Assembly (NCBI RefSeq): GCF_010470675.1
Contig: NZ_VOIQ01000015.1
Location: 1-64,000, forward strand
DNA: 64,000 nt
Origin: Desulfovibrio sp. JC010
GTDB lineage: Bacteria > Desulfobacterota > Desulfovibrionia > Desulfovibrionales > Desulfovibrionaceae
Direction of reading: 5' to 3'
Positions 7,306 to 14,930 of the stretch are shown here, piece by piece. Each line of letters opens with the position of its first letter. The stretch's first letter is position 1. Position numbers and translations under genes: made by a program. Below the pieces are notes generated by a model. That model was not told the origin of the DNA. It saw only the letters and a list, made by a program, of their open reading frames with translations, and did not search any database.

Positions 7306-8241
7306 ATGAGTAAAATTGATGTTCTTTCAGAGGTGTTTTCGACCTTAAGAATAAAAAGTGAACTATATTTTCGTGCGCATATGAATGGCCCTTTTTCAGT
7401 AAGCGTTCCTCAAGAACAGCGACGAATCAGATTTCATCTGGTTCTTCATGGAACTTGCTGGATAGAAACCGCAGGGGAGCAACCTTATTTTTTGCAGGAG
7501 GGAGATATTGCTTTGGTGCCCAATGGCAGCAGTCAGGTTTTATCCCTTGAGCCGGGGCTGCCTCATGTCGGGCTCGACAAGGCCATTGAGAGTGGGGTTT
7601 TGAAAGACGGTATGTTGACTTATGGCGATGGGCCAGAAAGGACCGTTATTCTATGTGGTTACTGTCGATTTGATGAAGACCTTGATCATCCAGCCGTTGG
7701 CGATTTGCCTTCGTTGATCTGCTTACGAAATGCAGATTTGGGGGGAGAGCCATGGGTTGCTGCTACTTTGAAACTTCTAGTCTTTGAAGCCAATCTAAAT
7801 GCTCAGGGGACAACAGCGATTTTAAGTAGGTTGATTGAAATTGTGGTGATTCAAGCTACCCGACGTTTGAGTACGAGAAGTGAAACTGACGAAAGAGGGT
7901 TCATTGCAGCACTACGGGATTCGAACTTGTCTCGTGCGTTACAAGAGATCCACAGTTCGCCAGAGAAAAACTGGCGTGTCGGTGATTTGGCGGTACTGAC
8001 TGGAATGTCCAGAGCTGGCTTTGCTGATCGATTCACAGCTGTTGTTGGGGTTCCACCTATTGAGTATCTGACCAATTGGAGATTGATGAGGGCACGTTTT
8101 TTTCTGTCTGAAACAAATCTAACCCTCGATGAGATTGCCGAGCGATGTGGCTATGCTTCTTTGCCATCATTTTCCCGCCGTTTTAAGAAATCTTTTGGAA
8201 CAGGTCCGGGAGCCTATAGGAGAATGGCTGTCACAAATTAG
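7306..8241 (+). CDS. AraC-family regulator with N-terminal cupin domain
   Basis: Regulator of 311 residues. Residues 15-180 form a cupin_6-type ligand domain (FHLVLHGTCWIE, FLQEGDIALVPNG), and the C-terminal 100 residues contain two AraC helix-turn-helix motifs (WRVGDLAVLTGMSRAGFADRF and LDEIAERCGYASLPSFSRRFKK). ATG at 7306 is used; the frame extends two codons upstream to a TTG without added support. It is divergent from LysE copy 2. Members with this cupin often sense small aldehydes or aromatic compounds, but the ligand here is unknown. Confidence 0.85.
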   Translation: MSKIDVLSEVFSTLRIKSELYFRAHMNGPFSVSVPQEQRRIRFHLVLHGTCWIETAGEQPYFLQEGDIALVPNGSSQVLSLEPGLPHVGLDKAIESGVLKDGMLTYGDGPERTVILCGYCRFDEDLDHPAVGDLPSLICLRNADLGGEPWVAATLKLLVFEANLNAQGTTAILSRLIEIVVIQATRRLSTRSETDERGFIAALRDSNLSRALQEIHSSPEKNWRVGDLAVLTGMSRAGFADRFTAVVGVPPIEYLTNWRLMRARFFLSETNLTLDEIAERCGYASLPSFSRRFKKSFGTGPGAYRRMAVTN

Positions 8242-8264
8242 AAGATGCAATTTGTTTGAGTCTT

Positions 8265-8585
8265 TCAGCCGATTAGCTCATCAAAGTCTTCTTTGGTAAC
8301 AACGTTGTTATGCGAAAATTCTAAGTTAGACTTGGAATTTTTAGGTCGTTTGTTGGCAATTGGCTTTTTTGCCCGGTTTTGGGCTGTGAGTTTGCCTGTT
8401 GAGTTGAAACGGCAGAAGTGGCGATAGCTCATGGAGATATATCCCTTTTCGTAAAGAAGCTCGTAAGTGTCTTTTTTAGAATATCCTTGGTCGAAGAGGT
8501 CGGCGATTCTGTGTAGATTGGCTTTGTATTCGACCTGATGGCTTTTCCGTCTACTGGTGTCGGTGTTTATCTCGATATTTTTCAT
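8265..8585 (-). CDS. Second TraK-like protein
   Basis: Basic protein of 106 residues whose middle region (DLFDQGYSKKDTYELLYEKGYISMSYRHFCRF) has the same layout as the TraK-like protein at 1815-2003 (GFNKKMIYKTLIKEEKITMSYPTYCRYH), with a longer charged tail. Its promoter region carries the same two-palindrome operator and TTGACA box. It is convergent with the AraC gene and divergent from the 8706 regulator. It could be a second relaxosome protein or the TraK of a second element fused into this island. Confidence 0.5.
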   Translation of the reverse strand: MKNIEINTDTSRRKSHQVEYKANLHRIADLFDQGYSKKDTYELLYEKGYISMSYRHFCRFNSTGKLTAQNRAKKPIANKRPKNSKSNLEFSHNNVVTKEDFDELIG

Positions 8586-8633
8586 GATGAAAAAGTTTTT
8601 TTGGGTTGTGTGTTTTTTTACAGGGGCTGTCTA

Positions 8634-8670
8634 TGCTAAAATAGCATTTAGTGTCAATGCTATTTTAGTA
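8634..8670. promoter_or_regulatory. Double operator TGCTAWWWTAGYA with promoters
   Basis: TGCTAAAATAGCA (8634-8646) and TGCTATTTTAGTA (8658-8670) have the same 24-bp spacing and nearly the same spacer as the pair at 2191-2227, with TTGACA on the minus strand at 8652-8657. A TATAAT box at 8692-8697 faces the plus strand gene at 8706. This is a shared divergent control region. Confidence 0.7.
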
Positions 8671-8705
8671 TGTTCTTTTGAGACGTTTTGATATAATGTG
8701 ATATT

Positions 8706-8978
8706 ATGAAAAATTACGAATATGAATTTGAAAGGACTTTGGTCGCAGAGATAGTTGAGTGTTATCAGGCGCAGGGTATAGCGCACACCGAGTTTGCTAG
8801 GATGATGTATGGTGACACCAAGACTGCTCCAAGTAAATGGTGGAAAATACGCGAAGTTTCACCTACTGGGAAGCTGCAAGGAATGCCTGTTTCTGAGGCA
8901 GTTAAAGCTGCTGTAGTTCTAAATATTGATGTCGCCAGTCTTTTCTTTAGGGTTCAGGAAAAAATGCGGTCTTTGTAG
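8706..8978 (+). CDS. Putative regulator of the island (90 aa)
   Basis: Protein of 90 residues, probably DNA binding: FARMMYGDTKTAPSKWWKIRE and the following VSEAVKAAVVLNIDVASLF look like a repressor-type helix-turn-helix (phage C1/P2-repressor style), but I cannot name a family. It is divergent from the second TraK-like gene across the double operator. TATAAT ends only 8 bases before the ATG and no ribosome binding site is visible, so the message may be leaderless. It is a candidate for the protein that binds TGCTAWWWTAGCA. Confidence 0.55.
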   Translation: MKNYEYEFERTLVAEIVECYQAQGIAHTEFARMMYGDTKTAPSKWWKIREVSPTGKLQGMPVSEAVKAAVVLNIDVASLFFRVQEKMRSL

Positions 8979-9022
8979 GTCATTTGCTCTTTTGGGAGTT
9001 ATGCTAGCAGTTTATATATATG

Positions 9023-9055
9023 TTCTATTTTAGCTTGACTTTTGCTAATTTAGCA
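9023..9055 (+). promoter_or_regulatory. Operator TGCTAATTTAGCA with TTGACT box
   Basis: A perfect copy of the palindrome lies at 9043-9055, immediately downstream of TTGACT (9035-9040). A degenerate copy (TTCTATTTTAGCT) is at 9023-9035. The site precedes the gene at 9102. Confidence 0.6.
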
Positions 9056-9101
9056 TTAGGTTTTGTGCCTGAAAATGCTAACTACAAATTGGAGCAAATA
9101 T

Positions 9102-9371
9102 ATGATTGATTGGAACCGTCCCCTTACAGAAAATGAAACCGTATTTAAGGCAATGCTGGTTGAGGCGTTGCCCCCTATTATTGCCAGAAAAGATGTGGCT
9201 AAATACACAGGCGGCTGGCTGTCTCCTAAGACTTTGAGGAATGACGACAGTAGAATGACCGGGCCGAGGCATCGTTATGAAAGCGGCCGCAAGGTTCTTT
9301 ATCGCAGGGACGATTTAGTGGAATACGGAATTAGGAGATTTGGCGTTCTGGAAAAGGAATGCATGATTTAA
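9102..9371 (+). CDS. Small putative DNA-binding protein (89 aa)
   Basis: Start ATG at 9102 with GGAG 7 bases upstream. The protein begins with DWNRPLTENE and contains IARKDVAKYTGGWLSPKTLRNDDSRMTGP and RKVLYRRDDLVEYGIRRF, the layout of excisionase/MerR-like winged helix proteins (a helix-turn-helix followed by a beta hairpin with Arg-Arg). Such proteins act as excisionases or as plasmid/ICE regulators. It is under the TGCTAATTTAGCA operator at 9043. Family naming is inference from pattern only. Confidence 0.55.
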   Translation: MIDWNRPLTENETVFKAMLVEALPPIIARKDVAKYTGGWLSPKTLRNDDSRMTGPRHRYESGRKVLYRRDDLVEYGIRRFGVLEKECMI

Positions 9372-9403
9372 TGAAGGGATTAGCGACAGGTAAAATATGT
9401 ACA

Positions 9404-9892
9404 TTAAAATATGATGAAGTTGGACTTGGGATAGACAAATTTATCCTCATGCAAATCGCCTTGCCAGCCACAAACCCAATGCCCAGCTTCATAAATTTTG
9501 AGCTGATTTGTAAAGAAATTAAGCTCTGCTTTTTCACTCAGTGATTCGCCAACAGCACCAACGTGAGGCAGGAGAAGTATAAAGTCGTCAATGTCTTGCT
9601 GGCAGCGCGAGAGCAGTTTTTGTGCTTCAGAAGATTTACTAATATTTCTAGCTAAAGAGTCCTTACATTCTGAAAAGCATCTGACCCATTCCTGTTTACT
9701 CTGGCGCGGGATGTTGTTTCTAAATGCCTCCCACGCGACAGAATGGGCCTCTTCAAATTCCTTTGACTTCCAAAACCTTACAGCCTGCTTTAATGAAGTT
9801 GCATTCGCATAAAGGCTGTTTGGTTGGCCTAAATTTACAAACCAATGCGTATTCTCGATTGTCTCCAAGACAGCTTGGCAATTTAACACCAT
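9404..9892 (-). CDS. Probable immunity protein for the AHH nuclease
   Basis: Cytoplasmic-looking protein of 162 residues without signal peptide or recognised domain; residues 35-110 are mainly helical and charged, and several Trp and Cys are present. Its start overlaps the end of the AHH nuclease gene by 10 bases. A small gene tightly coupled behind a polymorphic toxin nuclease is the standard place of the immunity protein, which is the only basis for the call. Confidence 0.5.
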   Translation of the reverse strand: MVLNCQAVLETIENTHWFVNLGQPNSLYANATSLKQAVRFWKSKEFEEAHSVAWEAFRNNIPRQSKQEWVRCFSECKDSLARNISKSSEAQKLLSRCQQDIDDFILLLPHVGAVGESLSEKAELNFFTNQLKIYEAGHWVCGWQGDLHEDKFVYPKSNFIIF

Positions 9893-10455
9893 GGATCTTT
9901 AGCTCCATATTTTTCATGCAGTGGCTCTCCGTCCTCAAGCCGCTTACGAAATTTAGACTGAATATCTGATACCAGCTTTCGTGTTTTAGAAACAGACGCA
10001 CCCGGCGGGATCTTGTCAAGTTCTCTCTTTACAGCAGCAGTATATAATGGATGGCCTCCTCGGTGAAGGGGCAAAACAGGATCAACTCCCGGTTTTGTGG
10101 GGAGCGCGATTCCATTTGCAGCTTCGTCCATATCCATGCCTATTTTTTTTAATGCCCTATGATTTCTGAGCTGGAGGGGGATTATATGATGGGCAGCATA
10201 GTTTTTCAGTGAATCGCAGCCAATTCTATGCCGCAGAACAGAGCTTGATCCGCCAATTGTTTTTCCGAATCCTTGGGTCTTTGATTTTATCCCGAATTGT
10301 ACCGCATGTTCATATTTTGAAACAGGCTGCTGAGTTATATCTGGGTTGGATGATAAGCTATCAGCATTTGAATTCTCAACTGAGCCTCTCCCAGTCAAAA
10401 GCAGCACGAGAACTGCCATGACGAAACATAAAATTTTATTCCGAGCAAAAGTCAT
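9883..10455 (-). CDS. Secreted AHH-family nuclease toxin
   Basis: Protein of 190 residues. Residues 1-24 form a hydrophobic export signal. The AHH motif is at residues 88-90 (NYAAHHIIPLQL), followed by NHRALKKIGMDMDEAANGIALPT and by HRGGHPLYTAAV at 131-142. This is the conserved core of the AHH subgroup of the HNH/ENDO VII nuclease superfamily (Pfam AHH), normally found as a C-terminal tip of large polymorphic toxins. Here it is nearly the whole protein, with its own signal. It is probably a DNase or RNase effector whose host is protected by the overlapping gene. Confidence 0.75.
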   Translation of the reverse strand: MTFARNKILCFVMAVLVLLLTGRGSVENSNADSLSSNPDITQQPVSKYEHAVQFGIKSKTQGFGKTIGGSSSVLRHRIGCDSLKNYAAHHIIPLQLRNHRALKKIGMDMDEAANGIALPTKPGVDPVLPLHRGGHPLYTAAVKRELDKIPPGASVSKTRKLVSDIQSKFRKRLEDGEPLHEKYGAKDPWC

Positions 10456-10615
10456 AAAATCACACTCTGCTGCTATATTTGGGGAAATATACGCACCACA
10501 AAATGATTAAATCAAGCCAAAACTAACGCCACAACATGATTTTTGTAGAGATATTCATATTTCAGTTAGTTCTTAAGGTGCGGCAGAATTTGTCATAATT
10601 TACCGAGAGGTAAAT

Positions 10616-10936
10616 ATGGCTAAAAGTTCAAAGCAACTCGGGCAGAGAATTCGAGAACTCAGAAAACAAAAAGGACTGACCCAAGAACAATTGGGTGAAT
10701 CCTCCGGTGTTGGAGCAAAATATATCAGTCAGGTTGAACGGACCGGAGCGAATGTCACTTTGAGTCTGGCTGAGAGCATTGCAGAAGGTCTTGAGGTTGA
10801 TTTGAAGGATTTGTTCGACTTCAACCACAATGTAGAAGATACTGTGCTTCGTAGTGAGCTTATTTCCATGCTCGAATCCGCTGAAGGTGAGGATCTCCAG
10901 ACTTTACACCGCGTTATCCGCGCAATTCTCGTTTAA
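10616..10936 (+). CDS. Xre-family regulator
   Basis: Regulator of 106 residues with an N-terminal HTH_3 domain (residues 8-62: LGQRIRELRKQKGLTQEQLGESSGVGAKYISQVERTG as helices 1-4) and a short C-terminal helical part. The start ATG at 10616 follows a CGAGAGG-type site. It is followed by a second, related Xre gene that is broken by a frameshift. Confidence 0.8.
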   Translation: MAKSSKQLGQRIRELRKQKGLTQEQLGESSGVGAKYISQVERTGANVTLSLAESIAEGLEVDLKDLFDFNHNVEDTVLRSELISMLESAEGEDLQTLHRVIRAILV

Positions 10937-10946
10937 TCATTCGTAT

Positions 10947-11262
10947 ATGGCTGAAATTTCAATGCTAGTTGGCAAAAGAATTGCGCAAGAAAAAGGGTCT
11001 GACACAGGCCCAGCTAGGCAGCGAAGCTGATATGAATGATAAATATATCAGTGAAATAGAAAGAGGTTCGAGCAAGCTTACTGTCAATGCTTTAAATAAG
11101 ATTGCCCTTGCTTTGAAAGTCTCTGCCAAGGATATTCTTGACTTCGACACAACCACGCCGACTCGAAAGGAACTTGAAGAAGATTTGGCGTGGATGATTC
11201 AGAAAACAAGCGATGAGCAGGTCGTATTTCTCCATAAGCTTGTTTCTGAGATATTGAAATAG
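10947..11262 (+). pseudogene. Second Xre regulator, 5' frameshift
   Basis: From TTG at 10969 the frame encodes LAKELRKKKGLTQAQLG and a complete HTH_3 domain. The natural N-terminus (MAEISMLVGKRI, from ATG at 10947) is in another frame. Aligned to the paralogue at 10616, both have exactly 12 residues up to the Ile of xRI; then two residues and the frame are lost. An 8-base deletion between GAATT/GAA repeats in an ancestral AGAATTCGAGAA-like sequence explains this. It is either a pseudogene or a shortened protein started at TTG 10969. Confidence 0.6.
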
Positions 11263-11363
11263 ACAGTAAGCAACAAGGCTTTGTTACTTACTCGACAAGT
11301 GCGAACAAGACTAGGATGAGAATATCCATATAAGTATTTCCAGTTCCGAAGCATGATCATAAA

Positions 11364-11397
11364 GGGAGCGTCAGCAGTGACGTTCCCTTTCTTTTTT
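11364..11397 (+). terminator. Intrinsic terminator, repeated type
   Basis: GGGAGCGTCA (11364-11373) and TGACGTTCCC (11378-11387) form a 10-bp stem with one G-T pair, loop GCAG, followed by a T-rich tract. An almost identical terminator stands at 12893-12921. Confidence 0.8.
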
Positions 11398-11535
11398 TGA
11401 AGCCAATCAAATTGAAACATCAAAACGGAATCGTTGTCGGAAGCCGGAGATAGAACGGGTAATCAGCAGAAAGTTGTTCAAGTCAGCAGGGTAATGGGGG
11501 GGGCTGAAATTTGTAAGTGCAGACACGCTCCTGAA

Positions 11536-12243
11536 CTATGGTTGCAGCAAAGCGTCAGCCAGTTTTTTACCAGCGGATTCTATATGTGAACGCATGGCGG
11601 ACTGAGCTGCCTCAGTGTCATGCGTTTCTATTGCTTTCAAAATAAGTTCGTGGTCTTCAGCGACTTGCTCAAATCCCCATTCATATTTGGCTTTTTGCTC
11701 CATCCATAAGCTGATAGGCTGACGAATTTCCGCATAGAACCTTATCAGCACACTATTGTGGCATGCATGGGCTACTGCCCCGTGGAATGCTAAATCCGCT
11801 TCTATTAGTTTCTGTCTGTTTTTTGTTTTCAGGAAGGAATTATGCTGTCTCCTGATATCTTCAATGTCTGCGGAGTCAGCTCTTTGCGCTGCAAGCATGG
11901 CGATGCTCTGCTCAAGCTCAGTACGGGCCTCAACCAACTCATTGATTTTATCTTGCCCAATGGTGATCAGGGACAAGCCTACCGACTTGGGCTGAACTAC
12001 TTCTGTTGAATCAACAACACGGGTTCCGTCACCGGGACGTACAGAAAGTATCCCGATCAATTCAAGTGCTCCCACTGCCTCACGGATAGAGCTTCTGCCC
12101 ACACCGAATATTTCCATGAGTACTGGCTCCGGTGGGAGTTTTTCTCCGGGCGGCAGTTCTCCGCTTGCAATCATTGAAATTAAATTTTCGACAACCTGAT
12201 CACTTAGACGCTTTCGTTGGATTTTCGGCAGGGGCTGTTTCAT
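11536..12243 (-). CDS. FadR-type GntR regulator
   Basis: Regulator of about 235 residues. The N-terminal winged helix (SDQVVENLISMIASGELPPGEKLPPEPVLMEIFGVGRSSIREAVGALELIGIL) is typical of GntR, and the C-terminal FCD domain carries the helical bundle with metal-binding type His residues (AFHGAVAHACHN, SHIESAG). ATG at 12243 is chosen rather than an upstream ATG at 12300 because the conserved domain begins soon after it. It is divergent from the PPC gene at 12402; a palindrome at 12330-12342 is its likely operator. FadR-type members with FCD domains often bind organic acids. Confidence 0.8.
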   Translation of the reverse strand: MKQPLPKIQRKRLSDQVVENLISMIASGELPPGEKLPPEPVLMEIFGVGRSSIREAVGALELIGILSVRPGDGTRVVDSTEVVQPKSVGLSLITIGQDKINELVEARTELEQSIAMLAAQRADSADIEDIRRQHNSFLKTKNRQKLIEADLAFHGAVAHACHNSVLIRFYAEIRQPISLWMEQKAKYEWGFEQVAEDHELILKAIETHDTEAAQSAMRSHIESAGKKLADALLQP

Positions 12244-12329
12244 GAGGGTTGTTTTATGGAAAATCCTGCGGATGCACAAGAGCAGGTTGTTTGTTGACAT
12301 GAAATCATGGGATGTATATCACTGGTCTA

Positions 12330-12342
12330 AACATCAGATGTT
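12330..12342. promoter_or_regulatory. Palindrome AACATCAGATGTT, candidate GntR operator
   Basis: A perfect 13-bp palindrome centred on A12336 in the 158-bp divergent region between the GntR gene and the PPC gene. Confidence 0.4.
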
Positions 12343-12401
12343 ATGATGTTAGAGTGTGACGTCATTTGTGATTGAAAATTGATAAACAGCGGAGAATGGT
12401 T

Positions 12402-12821
12402 ATGGAGTATAAAGATTATGGTTCCAAGGTACTGGTAAGATTGGACCCCGGAGAAGAGATTGTTGCCGGACTTAACGATGTCTGCGAAAAACTCGATATT
12501 AAATTGGGTTGTGTATCCGGCATAGGCGCAGTCAATCAGGCTACAGTCGGTTTATTCAACCCTGCGACAAAAGAGTATTTCTCGACAACTCTGGAAAAGG
12601 ATTTCGAGATTACCAATTTAACAGGCAATGTTTCTCGAATGAACGGTGAGGTGTACTTGCACCTGCACGTAACTCTGGCAGATGTGGAGCATAACGCATT
12701 TGGCGGTCATCTCAACTCCGCAGTGGTCAGTGCTACTGCTGAAATATGGATGGATGTTGTTGTCGGGGAAGTGGATAGAGAATTAAGCAAAAAAATTGGA
12801 CTGAATTTGTTGAAGTTTTAG
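12402..12821 (+). CDS. PPC/DUF296 domain protein
   Basis: Protein of 139 residues consisting of one PPC (DUF296) domain: GEEIVAGLNDVCEKLDIKLGCVSGIGAVNQATVGLF, then YLHLHVTLADVEHNAFGGHL, which holds the conserved His cluster. ATG at 12402 is used because GGAG is 7 bases upstream; ATG 12396 is an alternative. Bacterial PPC proteins form trimers; in plants the domain is fused to AT-hook motifs and binds nuclear partners. In bacteria the function is unknown. It is probably controlled by the divergent GntR protein. Confidence 0.8.
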   Translation: MEYKDYGSKVLVRLDPGEEIVAGLNDVCEKLDIKLGCVSGIGAVNQATVGLFNPATKEYFSTTLEKDFEITNLTGNVSRMNGEVYLHLHVTLADVEHNAFGGHLNSAVVSATAEIWMDVVVGEVDRELSKKIGLNLLKF

Positions 12822-12890
12822 CTGTAGCTAAATTTGATCGTAAGAATTCAAAAATGATCTCAAAGAATGGCTTTGAAGAAGAGGGAGCGT

Positions 12891-12922
12891 CATCTGTGAC
12901 GTTCCCTTTTTAGGTGTTTAGG
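12891..12922. terminator. Intrinsic terminator, repeated type
   Basis: GGGAGCGTCA (12893-12902), loop TCTG, TGACGTTCCC (12907-12916), then TTTTT. It is the same stem as at 11364-11387, and serves the PPC gene. Confidence 0.8.
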
Positions 12923-12947
12923 GCTGAGGCTATTATTTTCGCAGCCC

Positions 12948-14165
12948 CTAATCATACCGCATAGCATCAATAGGATTAAGCATGGATGCTTTCCGAGCCG
13001 GATAGTAGCCGAAAAATATCCCCACAGCCATGGTGAAGAGAATGCTGACCAGTATCATGACAGGCTCAAAAACGACCTGAATGCCGAGGGCTGTCCCCAA
13101 TCCCGTGGCAATGCCGAATCCGCTTGCAATACCGAGAATTCCCCCGGCAAGACTCAGGATCACGGCTTCTGTCAGGAACTGCATCAGTATATCGGAACTC
13201 CGTGCGCCGAGGGCGATGAGAATGCCTACTTCACGGGTTCGTTCAGTGACTGAAACCAGCATGATGTTCATGACCCCGATACCCCCGACCAGCAGGGAAA
13301 CCCCGGCAACAGCACCGAGCAGCATGGTCAGGGTGGTTGTAACCTGTGTCGCCATGCTTACGATCTCGGTCTGGTTGCGGATTTCAAAATCATCTTCTTC
13401 AGCGGAAGTCAGGCGGTGGGTCTTGCGCAGTATGGCTTTTATCTCACTCTGGGCCAAGTCTATTAACGATTCCGATACGGCACTGGCCATGATGTCATGG
13501 ACTGTTTCACCGTCGCCCATGCGGTAAAGGGCGGTCGTTGAGGGTACAAAAATTATGTCATCCTGATCATTGCCCATGGCGGACTGTCCTTTTTCGGCAA
13601 GGACTCCCACAATATCGAAAGGGATATTGCCGATACGAATTCTCGCACCGACCGGATTCTGATCTGCAAAAAGTTCGTCCACAACGGTTTGCCCAAGTAC
13701 TGCGACTTTTGCTTTCACACGTATGTCTCTGGGAGTGAAAAATGAGCCCTGAGATATTTCGTAATTGCGGATCAACGGGTAGTCGATTCCCACACCCTCA
13801 ATGGTGGTGTTCCAATTTTCGCCTTCGGCAATTACCTGTCCTGAAACCCGGATCACCGGGGAAACATATTCAACATTTGGCGCATGTCGGGAAATGGCTT
13901 TTATGTCATCCATATCAAGGCAGCTCCTGCTTCCGGCTCCGCCCTTTACGCCGTGATTTTGCGTACTTCCCGGCTTGACCATGATCAGGTTGGTGCCGAG
14001 ATTTGATATTTTGCTTTTGATCTCCGCCTGTGAGCCTTTTCCCAGAGCCACAAGGGCAATTACCGATGCCAGACCGATGATGATCCCCAGCATGGTCAAC
14101 AGGCTGCGCATTCTGTTGCGGGTGATGCTTCTAAGCGCAACAATTATGAATTGTCGTAATCTCAT
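12948..14165 (-). CDS. MacB-like ABC transporter permease
   Basis: Protein of 405 residues of the MacB/FtsX family: an N-terminal membrane segment (residues 18-45, LLTMLGIIIGLASVIALVALG), a periplasmic MacB-type domain (about 50-270), and three C-terminal membrane segments with the family motif TERTREVGILIALGAR. It is the last gene of the macA-like, ATPase, permease operon on the minus strand. Unlike E. coli MacB the ATPase is a separate protein. Such tripartite systems export peptides, macrolides or lipids through a TolC-like channel; no TolC gene is seen here. Confidence 0.85.
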   Translation of the reverse strand: MRLRQFIIVALRSITRNRMRSLLTMLGIIIGLASVIALVALGKGSQAEIKSKISNLGTNLIMVKPGSTQNHGVKGGAGSRSCLDMDDIKAISRHAPNVEYVSPVIRVSGQVIAEGENWNTTIEGVGIDYPLIRNYEISQGSFFTPRDIRVKAKVAVLGQTVVDELFADQNPVGARIRIGNIPFDIVGVLAEKGQSAMGNDQDDIIFVPSTTALYRMGDGETVHDIMASAVSESLIDLAQSEIKAILRKTHRLTSAEEDDFEIRNQTEIVSMATQVTTTLTMLLGAVAGVSLLVGGIGVMNIMLVSVTERTREVGILIALGARSSDILMQFLTEAVILSLAGGILGIASGFGIATGLGTALGIQVVFEPVMILVSILFTMAVGIFFGYYPARKASMLNPIDAMRYD

Positions 14166-14187
14166 TTGTTAATCCGTTTCCAGCGAT

Positions 14188-14907
14188 TCATGTGGAACCC
14201 AAGGGCTTTGTCTGCCTTGGCTTGGCAATCTTGTATTGATTGATGATCCGTCCATCTCTGACATCCACAACATGCTTGGCGTGTTCGGCAACATCCATCT
14301 CATGGGTGACAATGATAATGGTGATGCCGTCCGCATTGAGCTGTTGAAACAGGGAGAGGATGTCTTCAGTGGTCCGGCTGTCCAGATTCCCGGTGGGTTC
14401 ATCCGCCAGAATGATGGCCGGTCTAGTGACTAATGCCCGTGCAATGGCAACCCGTTGCTGCTGGCCCCCGGAAAGCTGGTTGGGTTCATGGTGCATGCGT
14501 TCGCCAAGACCGACCATCTCCAGAGTCTGTTCCGCCTTCCGGGCCGGATTTTCAACAGCCTTGCCCCGGCGGTAAATAAGGGGCAGCTGCACATTTTCCA
14601 GCGCACTGGTTCTGGGAAGCAGGTTGAATCCCTGAAATACAAAACCGATTCTCTGGTTACGAATGTCAGCCAATGCGTTCTTATCAAGGTCCCCGACGTT
14701 CACACCTTCCAGCAGGTATTCGCCTGAATCGGCCTGATCCAGACATCCGAGGATATTCATCAGGGTGGATTTTCCCGATCCTGACGTTCCGATGATGGCA
14801 ACAAAGTCACCTTGGGGAACGGTCAGGTTGATGCCGTCCAGTGCCCGGACCGTTTCCCCGCCCAGATGAAAAGTTTTGCGTATATTTTTAAGTTGGATAA
14901 TTCCCAT
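14188..14907 (-). CDS. MacB/LolD-type ABC transporter ATPase
   Basis: ATP-binding subunit of 239 residues. Walker A is GTSGSGKST (residues 40-48), the ABC signature is [15 protein letters not shown], and Walker B is [13 protein letters not shown] with the NLDS variant typical of the MacB/LolD/FtsE group. It lies 22 bases upstream of the permease and 23 bases downstream of the adaptor gene. Confidence 0.9.
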   Translation of the reverse strand: MGIIQLKNIRKTFHLGGETVRALDGINLTVPQGDFVAIIGTSGSGKSTLMNILGCLDQADSGEYLLEGVNVGDLDKNALADIRNQRIGFVFQGFNLLPRTSALENVQLPLIYRRGKAVENPARKAEQTLEMVGLGERMHHEPNQLSGGQQQRVAIARALVTRPAIILADEPTGNLDSRTTEDILSLFQQLNADGITIIIVTHEMDVAEHAKHVVDVRDGRIINQYKIAKPRQTKPLGST

Positions 14908-14930
14908 TGAATACTCCCGTAAAATGCAAG

